Shown: positions 26,176-34,357 of the stretch, piece after piece
Layout: every line of letters starts with the position of its first letter
Position numbering within the stretch: the first letter of the stretch is position 1
Source of the DNA: Bacteroidales bacterium
GTDB taxonomy: Bacteria > Bacteroidota > Bacteroidia > Bacteroidales > P3
Length of the DNA: 64,000 nt
NCBI GenBank assembly: GCA_017545365.1
Contig: JAFWOP010000098.1
Coordinates: forward strand, 1 to 64,000
Direction of reading: 5' to 3'
Position numbers and translations under genes: made by a program
Notes under the pieces: model-generated
The model's input: only the letters and a program-made list of their open reading frames with translations
Database searches by the model: none
Told to the model about the DNA's origin: nothing

Positions 26176-26901
26176 ATGAAATCAAAGATTTTGTTGATGA
26201 TCGGTGTTGCGGCACTGATGTTCACGGCATGTAAGAAAGACCCTGCCGAATTGAAAAAGGTGACGATGGAGTCTACCGTTGCTGGACAACCCAACGTCAT
26301 TACAGCCAATTATGTGTGGGACAACGGAAAGATAGTACAGAGTAACTTTGAAACCGAAGTGATGGGTAGGTCGATTAATACTCAATACTTTTATGAGTAT
26401 GAAGGTGACAAATTGGTGCATTACTATTCAGTGAACTTAGGGGATACCTCCCACCATTATTGTGTGTATGACGGCGACAGGCTGAAGTCGATAGACAATG
26501 ATGGCACGGTTACAAACGTGAATAGTTATGATAAGAAAGGAAACATCACCTGTTTCGAGGTCCTCTTGGAGAGTGGCAGCAAAGTGACCAACGAGATGGA
26601 ATGGAAGGGTGGCGATTTGATAAACGCTACCGCTACAAAGTATATTGCTGAAAGAGATAGTACTTCTGTCGAACAACATACATACACATACGATGACTCC
26701 CCGTCGGCTTTTTCACATTTCCCGATAGCATTGGCTGTGGAGAGTTTTAATTCTCTGGCCACGCGTGGGTCGAAGCATAACGTAGTGGAAGAGGGTGCCA
26801 CGAATGAGTATAAGAATGGCAGACTGGTACGCTCAACGATGAATGGAGGTGTAACGATGTCGTACTACTATACCGACGGCGTAGGCCCGGATGCGGAATA
26901 G
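26176..26901 (+). CDS. Lipoprotein, possible DUF4595-like
   Basis: A 241-residue protein with a lipobox (LMFTAC, Cys19). The body is built of short beta hairpins with Y-x-Y-D/E-G-D-x-L and Y-D-K-K-G-N segments, the pattern of RHS-like or DUF4595 (porin-like fold) lipoproteins of Bacteroidales. No catalytic motif. It is transcribed alone, with a hairpin at 26917 behind it. Family placement is tentative, surface or periplasmic location likely. Confidence 0.6.
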   Translation: MKSKILLMIGVAALMFTACKKDPAELKKVTMESTVAGQPNVITANYVWDNGKIVQSNFETEVMGRSINTQYFYEYEGDKLVHYYSVNLGDTSHHYCVYDGDRLKSIDNDGTVTNVNSYDKKGNITCFEVLLESGSKVTNEMEWKGGDLINATATKYIAERDSTSVEQHTYTYDDSPSAFSHFPIALAVESFNSLATRGSKHNVVEEGATNEYKNGRLVRSTMNGGVTMSYYYTDGVGPDAE

Positions 26902-26916
26902 TTTTAATTGCTAAGA

Positions 26917-26970
26917 AGTAAACACTAGGAAGGTCTTGATACAGCCCTTTTTAGTTTTTACTTTTTTTAT
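26917..26970 (+). terminator. Terminator built from a heptamer inverted repeat
   Basis: AGTAAACACTAGGAAGG (26917-26933) pairs with CCTTTTTAGTTTTTACT (26946-26962) with three mismatches. TTTTTTAT follows. The arms are GTAAACA/CTAGGAA-type heptamers like those at 56138. Confidence 0.6.
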
Positions 26971-26990
26971 CAGACATAAAGTTTATCCCT

Positions 26991-27323
26991 ATGGTAATTG
27001 ATTTTGACAAGATTGAATTGGAGGAGATACCGCATTTCAAGGGCGGCGAGGGGGTGACAAAGAGCCGTATGCTGTTTGACGGCACTAACAAGATTATGCG
27101 CGGCATGTTGGAGCCAGGCTGCACGATAGGCTACCACTGCCACGAGACGAGCAGCGAGATGATATATATCTTGAGCGGTGAGGCTCGCTGCCTATATGAC
27201 GACGGTGAGGAGCGGCTGCTTCCCGGACAGTGTCATTACTGCCCCAAGGGGCATAGCCACAGCCTCATCAACGCCTCGGCGACGGAGACGCTTACATACT
27301 TTGCCGTAGTGCCAGAACAATAA
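26991..27323 (+). CDS. Small cupin-fold protein
   Basis: A 110-residue single cupin domain. Motif 1 is GCTIGYHCHETSSEMIYILSG, with His residues and Glu placed for metal binding. Motif 2 is PGQCHYCPKGHSHSLIN. Such stand-alone cupins bind a metal and small ligands or act as isomerases or oxygenases; the substrate is unknown. The AlkZ-related gene follows after 9 bp, so they are probably co-transcribed. Confidence 0.85.
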   Translation: MVIDFDKIELEEIPHFKGGEGVTKSRMLFDGTNKIMRGMLEPGCTIGYHCHETSSEMIYILSGEARCLYDDGEERLLPGQCHYCPKGHSHSLINASATETLTYFAVVPEQ

Positions 27324-27332
27324 GTAAATGGA

Positions 27333-27992
27333 ATGGAAAAAGTAGAGAATAGTTCGCAATTGATGGACGCGATACAGCAGATAGGGCTTCTGCCACTGTT
27401 GGACAGCGGCATCAGAGGCTTCTCGGCTGACGAACTGGTGGCACCCGAGTGCCGCTACGTGGTGACAGACGAGGGATGGGACTGGCCGTTGTGGGAATGG
27501 AAGGGACCGATTGTGACGGAAGGCCATTTCGCCTATGGCAAAGTATTCAACGGCAAAGCGGGCTTCGTGTCGATGGAATGGTGGCCGGACCTATGCAACT
27601 ACCGCCGAGCCAAGTATCCCGAACCGGCGGAAGAAAGCATCGAGGGCGTGATATTGGAAGTGCTGCGCGTGAACAACAGCATGATAACGCGCGACCTGCG
27701 TAATGCCTGTGGCTTCACGGGACCGAAGATGCGGAGCCGTTTCGACAGCTATGTGACACGGCTGCAGATGGCATGCCGCGTGGTGACGGAGGATTTTGTT
27801 TATCCGCACGACAAACATGGCAGACAGTATGGTTGGGGCTGGGCGTTGCTGAACACGCCAGAGCACCTGTTTGGCCGAGAGGCGTGTGAGTGTGACCGCA
27901 CGCCAGAAGAGTCGTTTGCACGGATAATGATGCATCTGCGTGGGCTGCTGCCACAGGCTGGTGAAAAGCAGCTGATGAAGCTGATAGGGTGA
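27333..27992 (+). CDS. AlkZ-related winged-helix protein
   Basis: A 219-residue protein. The segments WDWPLWEWKGPI, AYGKVFNGKAGFVS, WWPDLCNYRR, NACGFTGPKMRSRFD and YGWGWALLNTPEHL match the Bacteroidales AlkZ-related family, distant kin of the YcaQ/AlkZ DNA glycosylases. A Q-x-Q catalytic pair is not seen, so activity on DNA is uncertain. Its stop codon (27990-27992) lies inside the first copy of a 47-bp direct repeat. Confidence 0.7.
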   Translation: MEKVENSSQLMDAIQQIGLLPLLDSGIRGFSADELVAPECRYVVTDEGWDWPLWEWKGPIVTEGHFAYGKVFNGKAGFVSMEWWPDLCNYRRAKYPEPAEESIEGVILEVLRVNNSMITRDLRNACGFTGPKMRSRFDSYVTRLQMACRVVTEDFVYPHDKHGRQYGWGWALLNTPEHLFGREACECDRTPEESFARIMMHLRGLLPQAGEKQLMKLIG

Positions 27993-28326
27993 AAGGATTT
28001 GAGAATTGAGAATTGAGACTGGCAGGGATACTGGCGTTTGTAGTATTCGCTGGGGCGGTATATTGTCTTTTGGCTCTAGTTTAGTATAGGACTGATTTCC
28101 GACAGCCTCGGAGAGGTTGAATCTCAATAACCCCATACAAGCGACCAAAGGGAGCGTAGTGTGGGACAGGGATAACCCTATTACTCAGCGTCTCGGAGAG
28201 ACGCGACAATGAGAAAGTTTTGCAAAAAATAGTCATTCTTTGTACTAGCGCGTATCTTTTTCAATATGTCTGCCTGCAAGGTGAAAGGATTTGAGAATTG
28301 AGAATTGAGACTGGCAGGGATACTGG
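27988..28326. repeat. 47-bp direct repeats flanking a palindrome-bearing spacer
   Basis: An exact 47-bp sequence at 27988-28034 recurs at 28280-28326; it contains the heptamer run TTGAGAATTGAGAATTGAGA. The 245 bp between hold GCGTCTCGGAGAGACGC (28188-28204), a perfect palindrome apart from its centre, and a GGTTGAATCTCAATAACCCC segment. The gene-free stretch 27993-28417 contains only this and the terminator at 28365. Confidence 0.8.
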
Positions 28327-28364
28327 TGGCTATCCCTGAAATTAGTTGACGGATTTTGGACAAA

Positions 28365-28396
28365 AAGAAGCCCCGCTGGTTGTGACGGGGCTTCTT
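28365..28396 (-). terminator. Rho-independent terminator of the lipase-like gene
   Basis: An 11-bp perfect stem (AAGAAGCCCCG and complement) with a 10-nt loop. On the minus strand it runs into TTTTTG, as expected for the gene ending at 28418. Confidence 0.8.
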
Positions 28397-28417
28397 AGAT
28401 AAGGGTTGCAGTATGAT

Positions 28418-29602
28418 TTAGAATATGCTCCAGGGCTGGATGCCGAGGATTTCGCTCATAATCTGGACGGAGTGCATCATGAAGTAGACGGCACCCGTCT
28501 CATGGGCGGGGAGGGCGGTTGAGCCACCGTAGTCGTCGAGGTCGAGGGTGACATGTGCAGCCCCATGGGTGGTGAGGTAGTGGTAGAGATTGATAGTGTT
28601 GACGGCTGGGACGGTGATGTCCTGAGTGTTGTGGAAGAGGTAGATGGGTTCGTTGGGGCGGGGCGTCCATCCTTGGCAGAGGTTGTCTTGGTCTAGGGCT
28701 GAGAGGAATCGCTGCGAGATGTCGGAATTGAGGTCGAGCATAGTGGGGGTGACATAGTCGGCAATGGTGTGAGCATTGATCATGGAGTCGATTTCTTGCC
28801 GGGTGTGTTGTTTGCTCAGAATCCATTCGTCGATATGGCTCAGCAGGGGGTCGATGAATATGTCGGAATAGGGGTGGTCGAGGTGGAAGAAGTGGTTGTA
28901 GGCAAGGAGGACGCTGACCACGGTGCTGGGCATGCCGGCGATGGAGTCCAGCAGGAAACGGCGATAGGTGGCGGGGATGTCGTAGGAACCCGCACCGGCA
29001 AAGGTGTAGTCGAAATGAATGTCGGGGTGATGCTCGGCTACATGTCTTACAACCCCCATGGCAGTCTGCCCCCCTTGTGAATAACCACTGTTGAAGATGT
29101 GATCATCCCAACGATATCCGAGGGATGTGAGGAGTTTGCGGGCGGCAATAAGGGCGTCGACGCTGCCTTGTGCGTTGGCGGCTGAGATGCAATAGGCCTG
29201 AGGCTTTGACTCGGTGCTGCCGAAACCGTAATAGTCGGGCGAAATGGTGATGAGCGGACTGCGGGCCATGACCTTCTGAATGCCGAGGTCGCCACGGGTG
29301 GGGCATTGGTCGGCACGGTAGACGGTGAAGTGGTTGTAAAGCATCAGTCCTTTGGCGGGGCGCCCACGGGTGACGCTGTCGCCTAGGGTGATGGTGCCGG
29401 AGAGCATGATGGGATTGCCGTTGGGGTCGGTAGAGGGGTAGACGAAGTTGTAGACGGTCATGTGGTCAGCTGCGTAGCGCACCGAGTCGGTGATGTAGGC
29501 TTCGCCGTCATGGCTGTCCGAAGGGCTGGGCGTGGGGTCCTTGGTACATGCAGCCACAAGGCAGAGTAGTATGGCTGAAAGAATAATAAAATAACGTTTC
29601 AT
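28418..29602 (-). CDS. Lipase-like alpha/beta-hydrolase lipoprotein
   Basis: A 394-residue protein with a lipobox (CLVAAC, Cys19). It has the secretory lipase / prolyl-aminopeptidase-like fold: a nucleophile elbow GYSQGG (Ser175), a likely acid at HNTQD (Asp328) and a likely His at LPAHETG (His367). Residues YYGFGSTE near 125 are typical of this family. It probably hydrolyses esters at the cell surface or in the periplasm; substrate unknown. Transcribed leftward with a terminator at 28365. Confidence 0.8.
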   Translation of the reverse strand: MKRYFIILSAILLCLVAACTKDPTPSPSDSHDGEAYITDSVRYAADHMTVYNFVYPSTDPNGNPIMLSGTITLGDSVTRGRPAKGLMLYNHFTVYRADQCPTRGDLGIQKVMARSPLITISPDYYGFGSTESKPQAYCISAANAQGSVDALIAARKLLTSLGYRWDDHIFNSGYSQGGQTAMGVVRHVAEHHPDIHFDYTFAGAGSYDIPATYRRFLLDSIAGMPSTVVSVLLAYNHFFHLDHPYSDIFIDPLLSHIDEWILSKQHTRQEIDSMINAHTIADYVTPTMLDLNSDISQRFLSALDQDNLCQGWTPRPNEPIYLFHNTQDITVPAVNTINLYHYLTTHGAAHVTLDLDDYGGSTALPAHETGAVYFMMHSVQIMSEILGIQPWSIF

Positions 29603-29629
29603 TTGTAAATGTGTTTAATGGTGGCTGTG

Positions 29630-30271
29630 CTAGTTTAGAGGCAGAGGGACTGCTGGCCAACCGAAGTCTTGAAGCATGGTGACGGGAATCTTGTGTTCTT
29701 GCACATACTGTGCCACCATGGCAAGGCGGACCGAGTCGCGAACATCCTCATTGCTATTGATGGCGTGGAAGTCCTCGTAGAGGTCGCCGAAGATGCGTTT
29801 GGCACTGGGTAGGTTGCGAGAGCCGTCTTCCACTTGGTCGAAGGCGACGATTTTGTAGGCATCACCTTCTCTCTCCAGTTGGAACATGCCGGGGTGGCTG
29901 CCGCCGGAGACGCATTTAAGTGTGTCGCCTACGATGTTGTAGTTGAATATCCACCAGTCACCCCATACTTTTATGCCGGTTGCAGTAATTGTCTCAGCCG
30001 AGTCCGATGGCTCGCCTGGTTCTTCAATATTGATGACGCTGTAGTTGGGGATACACAGCTCGCCGGGTGTGTAGTTCTTGCCGAATTCGTTGACCAGGTA
30101 ATTCTCAATGGCAACCAGATAGGGGTTCTGTGGCATTTCGATGGTGATGGCGTTTTCAAGGCTCTCCGCCACTTTTTGTTTGCAACTGGTTAATCCTATG
30201 CTTAGGAGGATAAGTGTGACAAGGGTTAGGCTGTGGGCTGCGGCGGATGTATGATACTTGCTCTGTTTCAT
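29630..30271 (-). CDS. Lipoprotein of unknown function
   Basis: A 213-residue protein with a long N-region and lipobox (SIGLTSC, Cys30). The mature part has an NPYLVAIENYLVNEFGKNY helix and a WGDWWIFNYNIVGDTLKCVSGGSHPG stretch, split here as the family core. It resembles conserved Bacteroides lipoproteins that lack an assigned role. It lies 27 bp upstream of the lipase-like gene and may be co-transcribed. Confidence 0.6.
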   Translation of the reverse strand: MKQSKYHTSAAAHSLTLVTLILLSIGLTSCKQKVAESLENAITIEMPQNPYLVAIENYLVNEFGKNYTPGELCIPNYSVINIEEPGEPSDSAETITATGIKVWGDWWIFNYNIVGDTLKCVSGGSHPGMFQLEREGDAYKIVAFDQVEDGSRNLPSAKRIFGDLYEDFHAINSNEDVRDSVRLAMVAQYVQEHKIPVTMLQDFGWPAVPLPLN

Positions 30272-30387
30272 TGTGGATTATTCTATATTGGTTGGCTATT
30301 TGACGATAAAAAATGAGTGCGAGTTATCTGTGTCAGAATTCCTTATTGGGGGAGTTCGTTTTCTTCAAAACAGACGTTTTTCTGGTT

Positions 30388-30475
30388 GTATGATTGTTTG
30401 ATTGCTTGATTGTCTGAGTAATTTGACCGCGCCAGTCACTCAAGCATTTACACATTCAAGCATTCAAGCATTGAT
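30388..30475. repeat. Octamer-built inverted repeat element, copy 2
   Basis: Left octamers GATTGTTT, GATTGCTT and GATTGTCT; right octamers CATTTACA and CATTCAAG. It matches the element at 9206-9313 over about 70 bp. Confidence 0.7.
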
Positions 30476-30501
30476 TCCGATGAAGTTCGTCTGCATTCGG
30501 C

Positions 30502-30789
30502 TTATCGAAAACGTTCCTTTATTCTTTTTTGCAATTCGTGGTGGCGTTCTAGAAGGTTCCATACGGCATCCTCGGACAGTACGCCACGTTTCAGGTCTGG
30601 AGGAAGAAGACCTGCTTCGTCGGCCTCTCGGTCGGAATGCCAGGCCTCGCTGCCTAGGTATGTGTCTAATGCACTAATGTCTTCTAATGCAGAGCGGTAC
30701 TGCTCTACGGCTGTCTCCATGACCGTTACAGCAGCTTCGGCCTTGTTTAGCCGTTTCTCCATCTCGCTAATACGTGCTGTTTGTTCCAT
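30502..30789 (-). CDS. DUF4298 family protein
   Basis: A 95-residue helical protein. Residues 5-40 look coiled-coil (RISEMEKRLNKAEAAV). The signature DREADEAGLLPPDLKRGVL and SEDAVWNLLERH match DUF4298. It is cytosolic and the function is not known. Its start overlaps the end of the gene at 30767 by 23 bp, so it belongs to that unit. Confidence 0.75.
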   Translation of the reverse strand: MEQTARISEMEKRLNKAEAAVTVMETAVEQYRSALEDISALDTYLGSEAWHSDREADEAGLLPPDLKRGVLSEDAVWNLLERHHELQKRIKERFR

Positions 30790-31369
30790 GTTGTTGTCTG
30801 TATTCTTCGGCTAGGCGATAGGTGTCGCTTCCGCCGTCTTGTGGTTTCAGGTTGTTGCCAATGGCAAAGGGCTGTAGGTAATGCTTCCCGTCAGGGGTGA
30901 CAAAGGAGATGTTGTCGTGCCCGGTGTCGTTCTTATCGACATAAAGCATCACTATTTGATTGCTGAATGGTTGTCTGGTCCCATTTATCTGAACTTCGCC
31001 AAAGGGGTACCAGCCGCGGACAAGGTAGCGGTGTTGTTTGCTTTCGTCGGCGTGGACAAGGTAGTTGACCCAATAGCAGAGGGATATATAATCCACGTTG
31101 GGGCTGAAGGTCAGCCGGATGCACTCGTCTTCCTGGTCAATGGCAGGGTGTTCGATGTCGCCCTTATCGGAATAAAGGTGGATGAAGTTGTCCACGGCTT
31201 CCTGCAATGTATGTTCATCGATGTCGTAAGCATAGATGAAGCGTGAGGTCTGAGTGTTGGTGAGTTCTTTGAAGTCGTTGCCGCCATTCTTGTTCCCAAT
31301 AACCTTTTTCACCACCCTGACGATGAGCAGGATGATGGAAAAAAGTACTGTGAGTGTTAGGATGAGCAT
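30767..31369 (-). CDS. Single-pass membrane protein of unknown function
   Basis: A 200-residue protein. One N-terminal membrane helix (LILTLTVLFSIILLIVRVV), then a soluble domain with TSRFIYAYDIDEHTLQEAVDNF, SLCYWVNYLVHA and VRGWYPFGEV segments. No family recognised. It lies 5 bp after the gene at 31375 and overlaps the DUF4298 gene, forming a three-gene unit. Confidence 0.6.
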   Translation of the reverse strand: MLILTLTVLFSIILLIVRVVKKVIGNKNGGNDFKELTNTQTSRFIYAYDIDEHTLQEAVDNFIHLYSDKGDIEHPAIDQEDECIRLTFSPNVDYISLCYWVNYLVHADESKQHRYLVRGWYPFGEVQINGTRQPFSNQIVMLYVDKNDTGHDNISFVTPDGKHYLQPFAIGNNLKPQDGGSDTYRLAEEYRQQHGTNSTY

Positions 31370-31374
31370 AGGAT

Positions 31375-32247
31375 TCAGTTGCTGTTATGGGCTTCTACAA
31401 GGCTGTTGAGGTGACGGTCGAGTTCGTCCATGGTGGTGAGTGTGGAGGGGTCGATGGGGGTGGTGTAGTAGTCGGAGGATTTGGGTGCGGGATGGGTGTT
31501 TTCCTTTTTCTCGTTGCGTCGGTCGGTAAAGTCCATGACCTCTTGTTCACTGATGCCTATGGCGTCCATGTTTTGCAGATTGGAGTAGCGCATGGACGCT
31601 GCCACATATCTCATCCATCCTGACAGGTTGTGGGTCCGCTGCATGACATGTCTCAGTTTGTCGTTCCTCAACAATTTCATGTATGGGGTGCTGCCTTCAT
31701 ACATGTCGGGGTTCTCGATGATTTCTTTCACCGTGTTGTCAATATCGGTCACCCAGCTGTTCCAATATTCTTCCACTGAGTTCATGGCAGAGAAACATTC
31801 TCCCACTTGGTCGATGAATTGGAAGTTGCCCATGTTCTTCCAGGTGTCGATATTGTTGGAGAAAATCTTTTCGGCGGTCTTGTCGTACGACAGGAATTCC
31901 ATCAGGGTTACAGAAGATACTAGCCGGTCCCGCTCCTCTTCTGTCAACAGTTCCAATTGCTCGATGGGTTTGCTTAGCAGCCAGGTGGCAATGCTGTCGG
32001 TGCTTTTCATCTTCTCGGCCCGCTCGTCCAACATACGGGCAAAACTTTCGATATTGCTCATCACCATCATGGCCGACATGCGGCGGTCTTTTTTCCTATT
32101 ATGTGCCCCCACCAGTTGTGCGGTGCCCAATGTGAGCAGTATTGAGATGGTGGTGCCGATGAAGGTCATCAGAATCTGTCTCCCGAATGAGGTGCCGGGT
32201 GGGGTGATTCGGGGTTTGGGCGCATTCGCGACCTTGATGTTTTCCAT
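31375..32247 (-). CDS. Membrane protein of unknown function
   Basis: A 290-residue protein from the ATG at 32247 (MENIKVANAPKPR); a start at 32307 would read through the intergenic hairpin and is rejected. One membrane helix near 25-48 (ILMTFIGTTISILLTLGTAQ). The rest is helical and charged with no recognised domain and ends in MDELDRHLNSLVEAHNSN. Similar proteins occur in Bacteroidales without assigned role. First of the unit 32247-30502. Confidence 0.6.
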   Translation of the reverse strand: MENIKVANAPKPRITPPGTSFGRQILMTFIGTTISILLTLGTAQLVGAHNRKKDRRMSAMMVMSNIESFARMLDERAEKMKSTDSIATWLLSKPIEQLELLTEEERDRLVSSVTLMEFLSYDKTAEKIFSNNIDTWKNMGNFQFIDQVGECFSAMNSVEEYWNSWVTDIDNTVKEIIENPDMYEGSTPYMKLLRNDKLRHVMQRTHNLSGWMRYVAASMRYSNLQNMDAIGISEQEVMDFTDRRNEKKENTHPAPKSSDYYTTPIDPSTLTTMDELDRHLNSLVEAHNSN

Positions 32248-32261
32248 GGTGTTTGTTGGAA

Positions 32262-32340
32262 GTAAGAAGTAAGAACTACGAACTACGAAGTAAATGGCTG
32301 CGTCCAAAAAACTTCTTAGTTCATAGTTCTTACTTCTTAC
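32262..32340. terminator. Heptamer-built hairpin between DUF1015 gene and the next operon
   Basis: GTAAGAA, GTAAGAA, CTACGAA and CT (32262-32284) pair with 32318-32340 with one mismatch over 23 bp. The loop is about 33 nt. On the minus strand it follows the stop of the DUF1015 gene directly, fitting a 3'-end signal. Confidence 0.6.
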
Positions 32341-32346
32341 GTTTCT

Positions 32347-33612
32347 TTAGCATAGCTCGTGGATTACGAGGCCGGAGCGCAGCTTAGGCTCGAACCAAGT
32401 GGTCTTCGGAGGCATGATGTTGCCGGTGTCGGCAATGTCGATAATCTGCTTCATGCTCACGGGATAGAGGGCGAAGGCCACTTTCATCTCGCCGTTGTCG
32501 ACGCGACGTTTCAGCTCGCCGAGGCCGCGGATGCCGCCCACAAAGTCGATACGCTTGTCGGTGCGGAGGTCTTTGATGCCAAGCACCTTGTCAAGGACGA
32601 GGTTGCTGAGGATGGTCACGTCGAGCACGCCGATGGGGTCATTGTCGTCGAAAGTGCCGGCCTTAGCGGTCATCTTGTACCAGTGGCCGTCGAGATACAT
32701 GCTGAACTCGTGGAGCTTGGCAGGCTTGTAGATTTCGGTGCCCATGTCTTCTACATCGTAGCTCTCGCTGACGGCGGCAATGAATTGCTCTTTGGTGAGG
32801 CCGTTGAGGTCTTTGACCACGCGGTTGTAGTCGATGATGTTCAGCTGGTTGTCGGGGAAGATGACGGTCATGAAGTAGTTGTACTCCTCCTTGCCCGTAT
32901 GGCGGGGGTTCTGCTCTTTCTTCTCCTGTCCCACAAGTGCGGCGGCAGCACTGCGGTGATGGCCGTCGGCGATGTACATGGCGGGCACCTTCTTGTCGAA
33001 CAGTTCCACCAGCTCGTCGATGAGCTTGCGGTCGTCGATGACCCAGAAGCGGTGGCCGAAGCCGTCCTCCTTGGCCACGAAGTCGTAGATGGGTTTCTTG
33101 GCGGTGACGCTGGCCACAATCTCGTCGATGCGGGCCACGGCGGGATAGGCGAAGAAGACAGGCTCCACGTTGGCGTTGGTGATGCGGACGTGCTTCATGC
33201 GGTCTTCTTCCTTATCCTTGCGGGTAAGCTCGTGCTTCTTGATTACCTTGTTCACATAGTCCTCGCTGTAGGCGCAGGCCACGATGCCGTACTGCCATTT
33301 GGCGTTGGCATCCTTGGGGTTCATGCTCTGGGCATAGATGTAGAGCTTTTCTTCTTCATCTTTCACCAACCAGCCGAGGTCTTTGAACATATTGTAGTTC
33401 TTCACAACCTGGAGGTACACCTCAGGCGAATGCTCGTCGGTGCCTTTGGGAAGGTCGATTTCAGCCTTGGTGACATGGAGTAGGCTGTAGGGGTTGCCCT
33501 CGCATTCCACGCGGGCTTCTTCGGAGTTCAGCACGTCGTAAGGACGTGAGGCCAGTTTCTCGACGATGTCCACCGGGGGGCGGAATCCTTTGAAGGGTTT
33601 GATAATTGACAT
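32347..33612 (-). CDS. DUF1015 family protein (ParB/SerK-like)
   Basis: A 421-residue cytosolic protein. It begins IIKPFKGFRPP with RPYDVLNSEEA, the DUF1015 opening. The ADGHHRSAAA motif (about 215-225) is the family's conserved nucleotide/active-site segment, related to ParB and to the archaeal ADP-dependent serine kinase SerK. The C-terminal FVGGIRGLGEL and FALYPVSMKQ are also typical. Activity in Bacteroidales is unproven; free-serine phosphorylation is a possibility. Appears mono-cistronic, followed by the hairpin at 32262. Confidence 0.85.
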   Translation of the reverse strand: MSIIKPFKGFRPPVDIVEKLASRPYDVLNSEEARVECEGNPYSLLHVTKAEIDLPKGTDEHSPEVYLQVVKNYNMFKDLGWLVKDEEEKLYIYAQSMNPKDANAKWQYGIVACAYSEDYVNKVIKKHELTRKDKEEDRMKHVRITNANVEPVFFAYPAVARIDEIVASVTAKKPIYDFVAKEDGFGHRFWVIDDRKLIDELVELFDKKVPAMYIADGHHRSAAAALVGQEKKEQNPRHTGKEEYNYFMTVIFPDNQLNIIDYNRVVKDLNGLTKEQFIAAVSESYDVEDMGTEIYKPAKLHEFSMYLDGHWYKMTAKAGTFDDNDPIGVLDVTILSNLVLDKVLGIKDLRTDKRIDFVGGIRGLGELKRRVDNGEMKVAFALYPVSMKQIIDIADTGNIMPPKTTWFEPKLRSGLVIHELC

Positions 33613-33641
33613 AGTTGTTCGTTTTAATTATATATTATTGT

Positions 33642-34043
33642 TTATATTATCTTCATTGCCTCGTCCAGTCCTATGATGTCCACTTTGGGGAATTCCACTT
33701 CGCGGAACACGTCATAGTGGCGGTCTTCGGTGACGATGTATTTGGCTTGTGCCGCCACCGCGCAGTCGATAAACTTGTTGTCGTCGGGGTCGGCCGTTAT
33801 CAGGTTGAACTTGTAGAATGTATTGATGAACAACGTGTGCGGGTTGTTGAGAATGACCTCCAAAACCAGCGAGGCGAAAGTCTCGGATGTCTCTCGTTGG
33901 AGTATCTCAACGTATTCATTCAGTATCTCGGTCGTGACACATAGATGATTGTGCCCGTCAATGAACGACAGCCACAGGCCGTGGTAACGGCTGCGACGCG
34001 ACACACATTGTATCAGGCTGTTTGTGTCGAGGACGAGTCTCAT
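33642..34043 (-). CDS. PIN-domain toxin (COG1569 type)
   Basis: A 133-residue PIN domain. Acidic residues fit the metal site: Asp6 in LVLDTN, Glu near 39-43 in TEILNEYVEIL, Asp in PDDNKFIDCA and Asp in TEDRHYD. Such proteins are ribonucleases inhibited by a partner. Its start overlaps the stop of the upstream small gene by 4 bp, the usual antitoxin-toxin arrangement. RNA target unknown. Confidence 0.85.
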   Translation of the reverse strand: MRLVLDTNSLIQCVSRRSRYHGLWLSFIDGHNHLCVTTEILNEYVEILQRETSETFASLVLEVILNNPHTLFINTFYKFNLITADPDDNKFIDCAVAAQAKYIVTEDRHYDVFREVEFPKVDIIGLDEAMKII

Positions 34044-34258
34044 GCCTTGGCGTGAAGGTCTTTGTGGCGTAACTCTTCGAGGCGTTCCTGGTCAAGCACA
34101 CCCTCGTCCCACAAACGGTCGGACTCGGCATCAAGGCGACCCTGGAAATAGCGCATCAGCACATTCTTGATTTCCAAGGCGCGGCTTTCGCTCTTGTCGA
34201 ACGAAAAGAGCTTGAGCAGATGCATCTGCGTTGGAGTAATTTGCGTTGCGTTCATCAT
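34040..34258 (-). CDS. Antitoxin of the PIN pair
   Basis: A 72-residue protein from the ATG at 34258; the upstream TTG at 34285 overlaps the promoter -7 box and is rejected. It begins MMNATQITPTQMHLLKLFSF and carries a SRALEIKNVLMRYFQGRLD helix and a charged tail (LDQERLEELRHKDL). Small partners of COG1569 PIN toxins look like this. It precedes and overlaps the toxin gene by 4 bp. The tail probably wraps the toxin, and the N-terminal part may bind the promoter. Confidence 0.75.
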   Translation of the reverse strand: MMNATQITPTQMHLLKLFSFDKSESRALEIKNVLMRYFQGRLDAESDRLWDEGVLDQERLEELRHKDLHAKA

Positions 34259-34282
34259 AATGATACACTTAATTTCACGCTG

Positions 34283-34290
34283 CAAAGATA
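34283..34290 (-). promoter_or_regulatory. -7 element of the PIN toxin-antitoxin pair
   Basis: TATCTTTG on the minus strand, 24 bp before the chosen ATG. It gives a very short leader, which supports the start at 34258. Confidence 0.55.
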
Positions 34291-34320
34291 CTAACTTTTT
34301 CCGACATGGTGAAATTAATT

Positions 34321-34351
34321 TTTGCTGAATGGAAAAAAATGCGTATCTTTG
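34321..34351 (+). promoter_or_regulatory. Promoter of the long hairpin RNA
   Basis: TTTG at 34321-34324, 19 bp, then TATCTTTG at 34344-34351. This is one of the best consensus matches in the window, and RNA should start near 34358. No coding start follows for about 345 nt. Confidence 0.75.
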
Positions 34352-34357
34352 CAGCCG

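Noticed and set aside
32359..33483. 374-codon plus-strand frame
   Set aside because: Antisense shadow of the DUF1015 gene.
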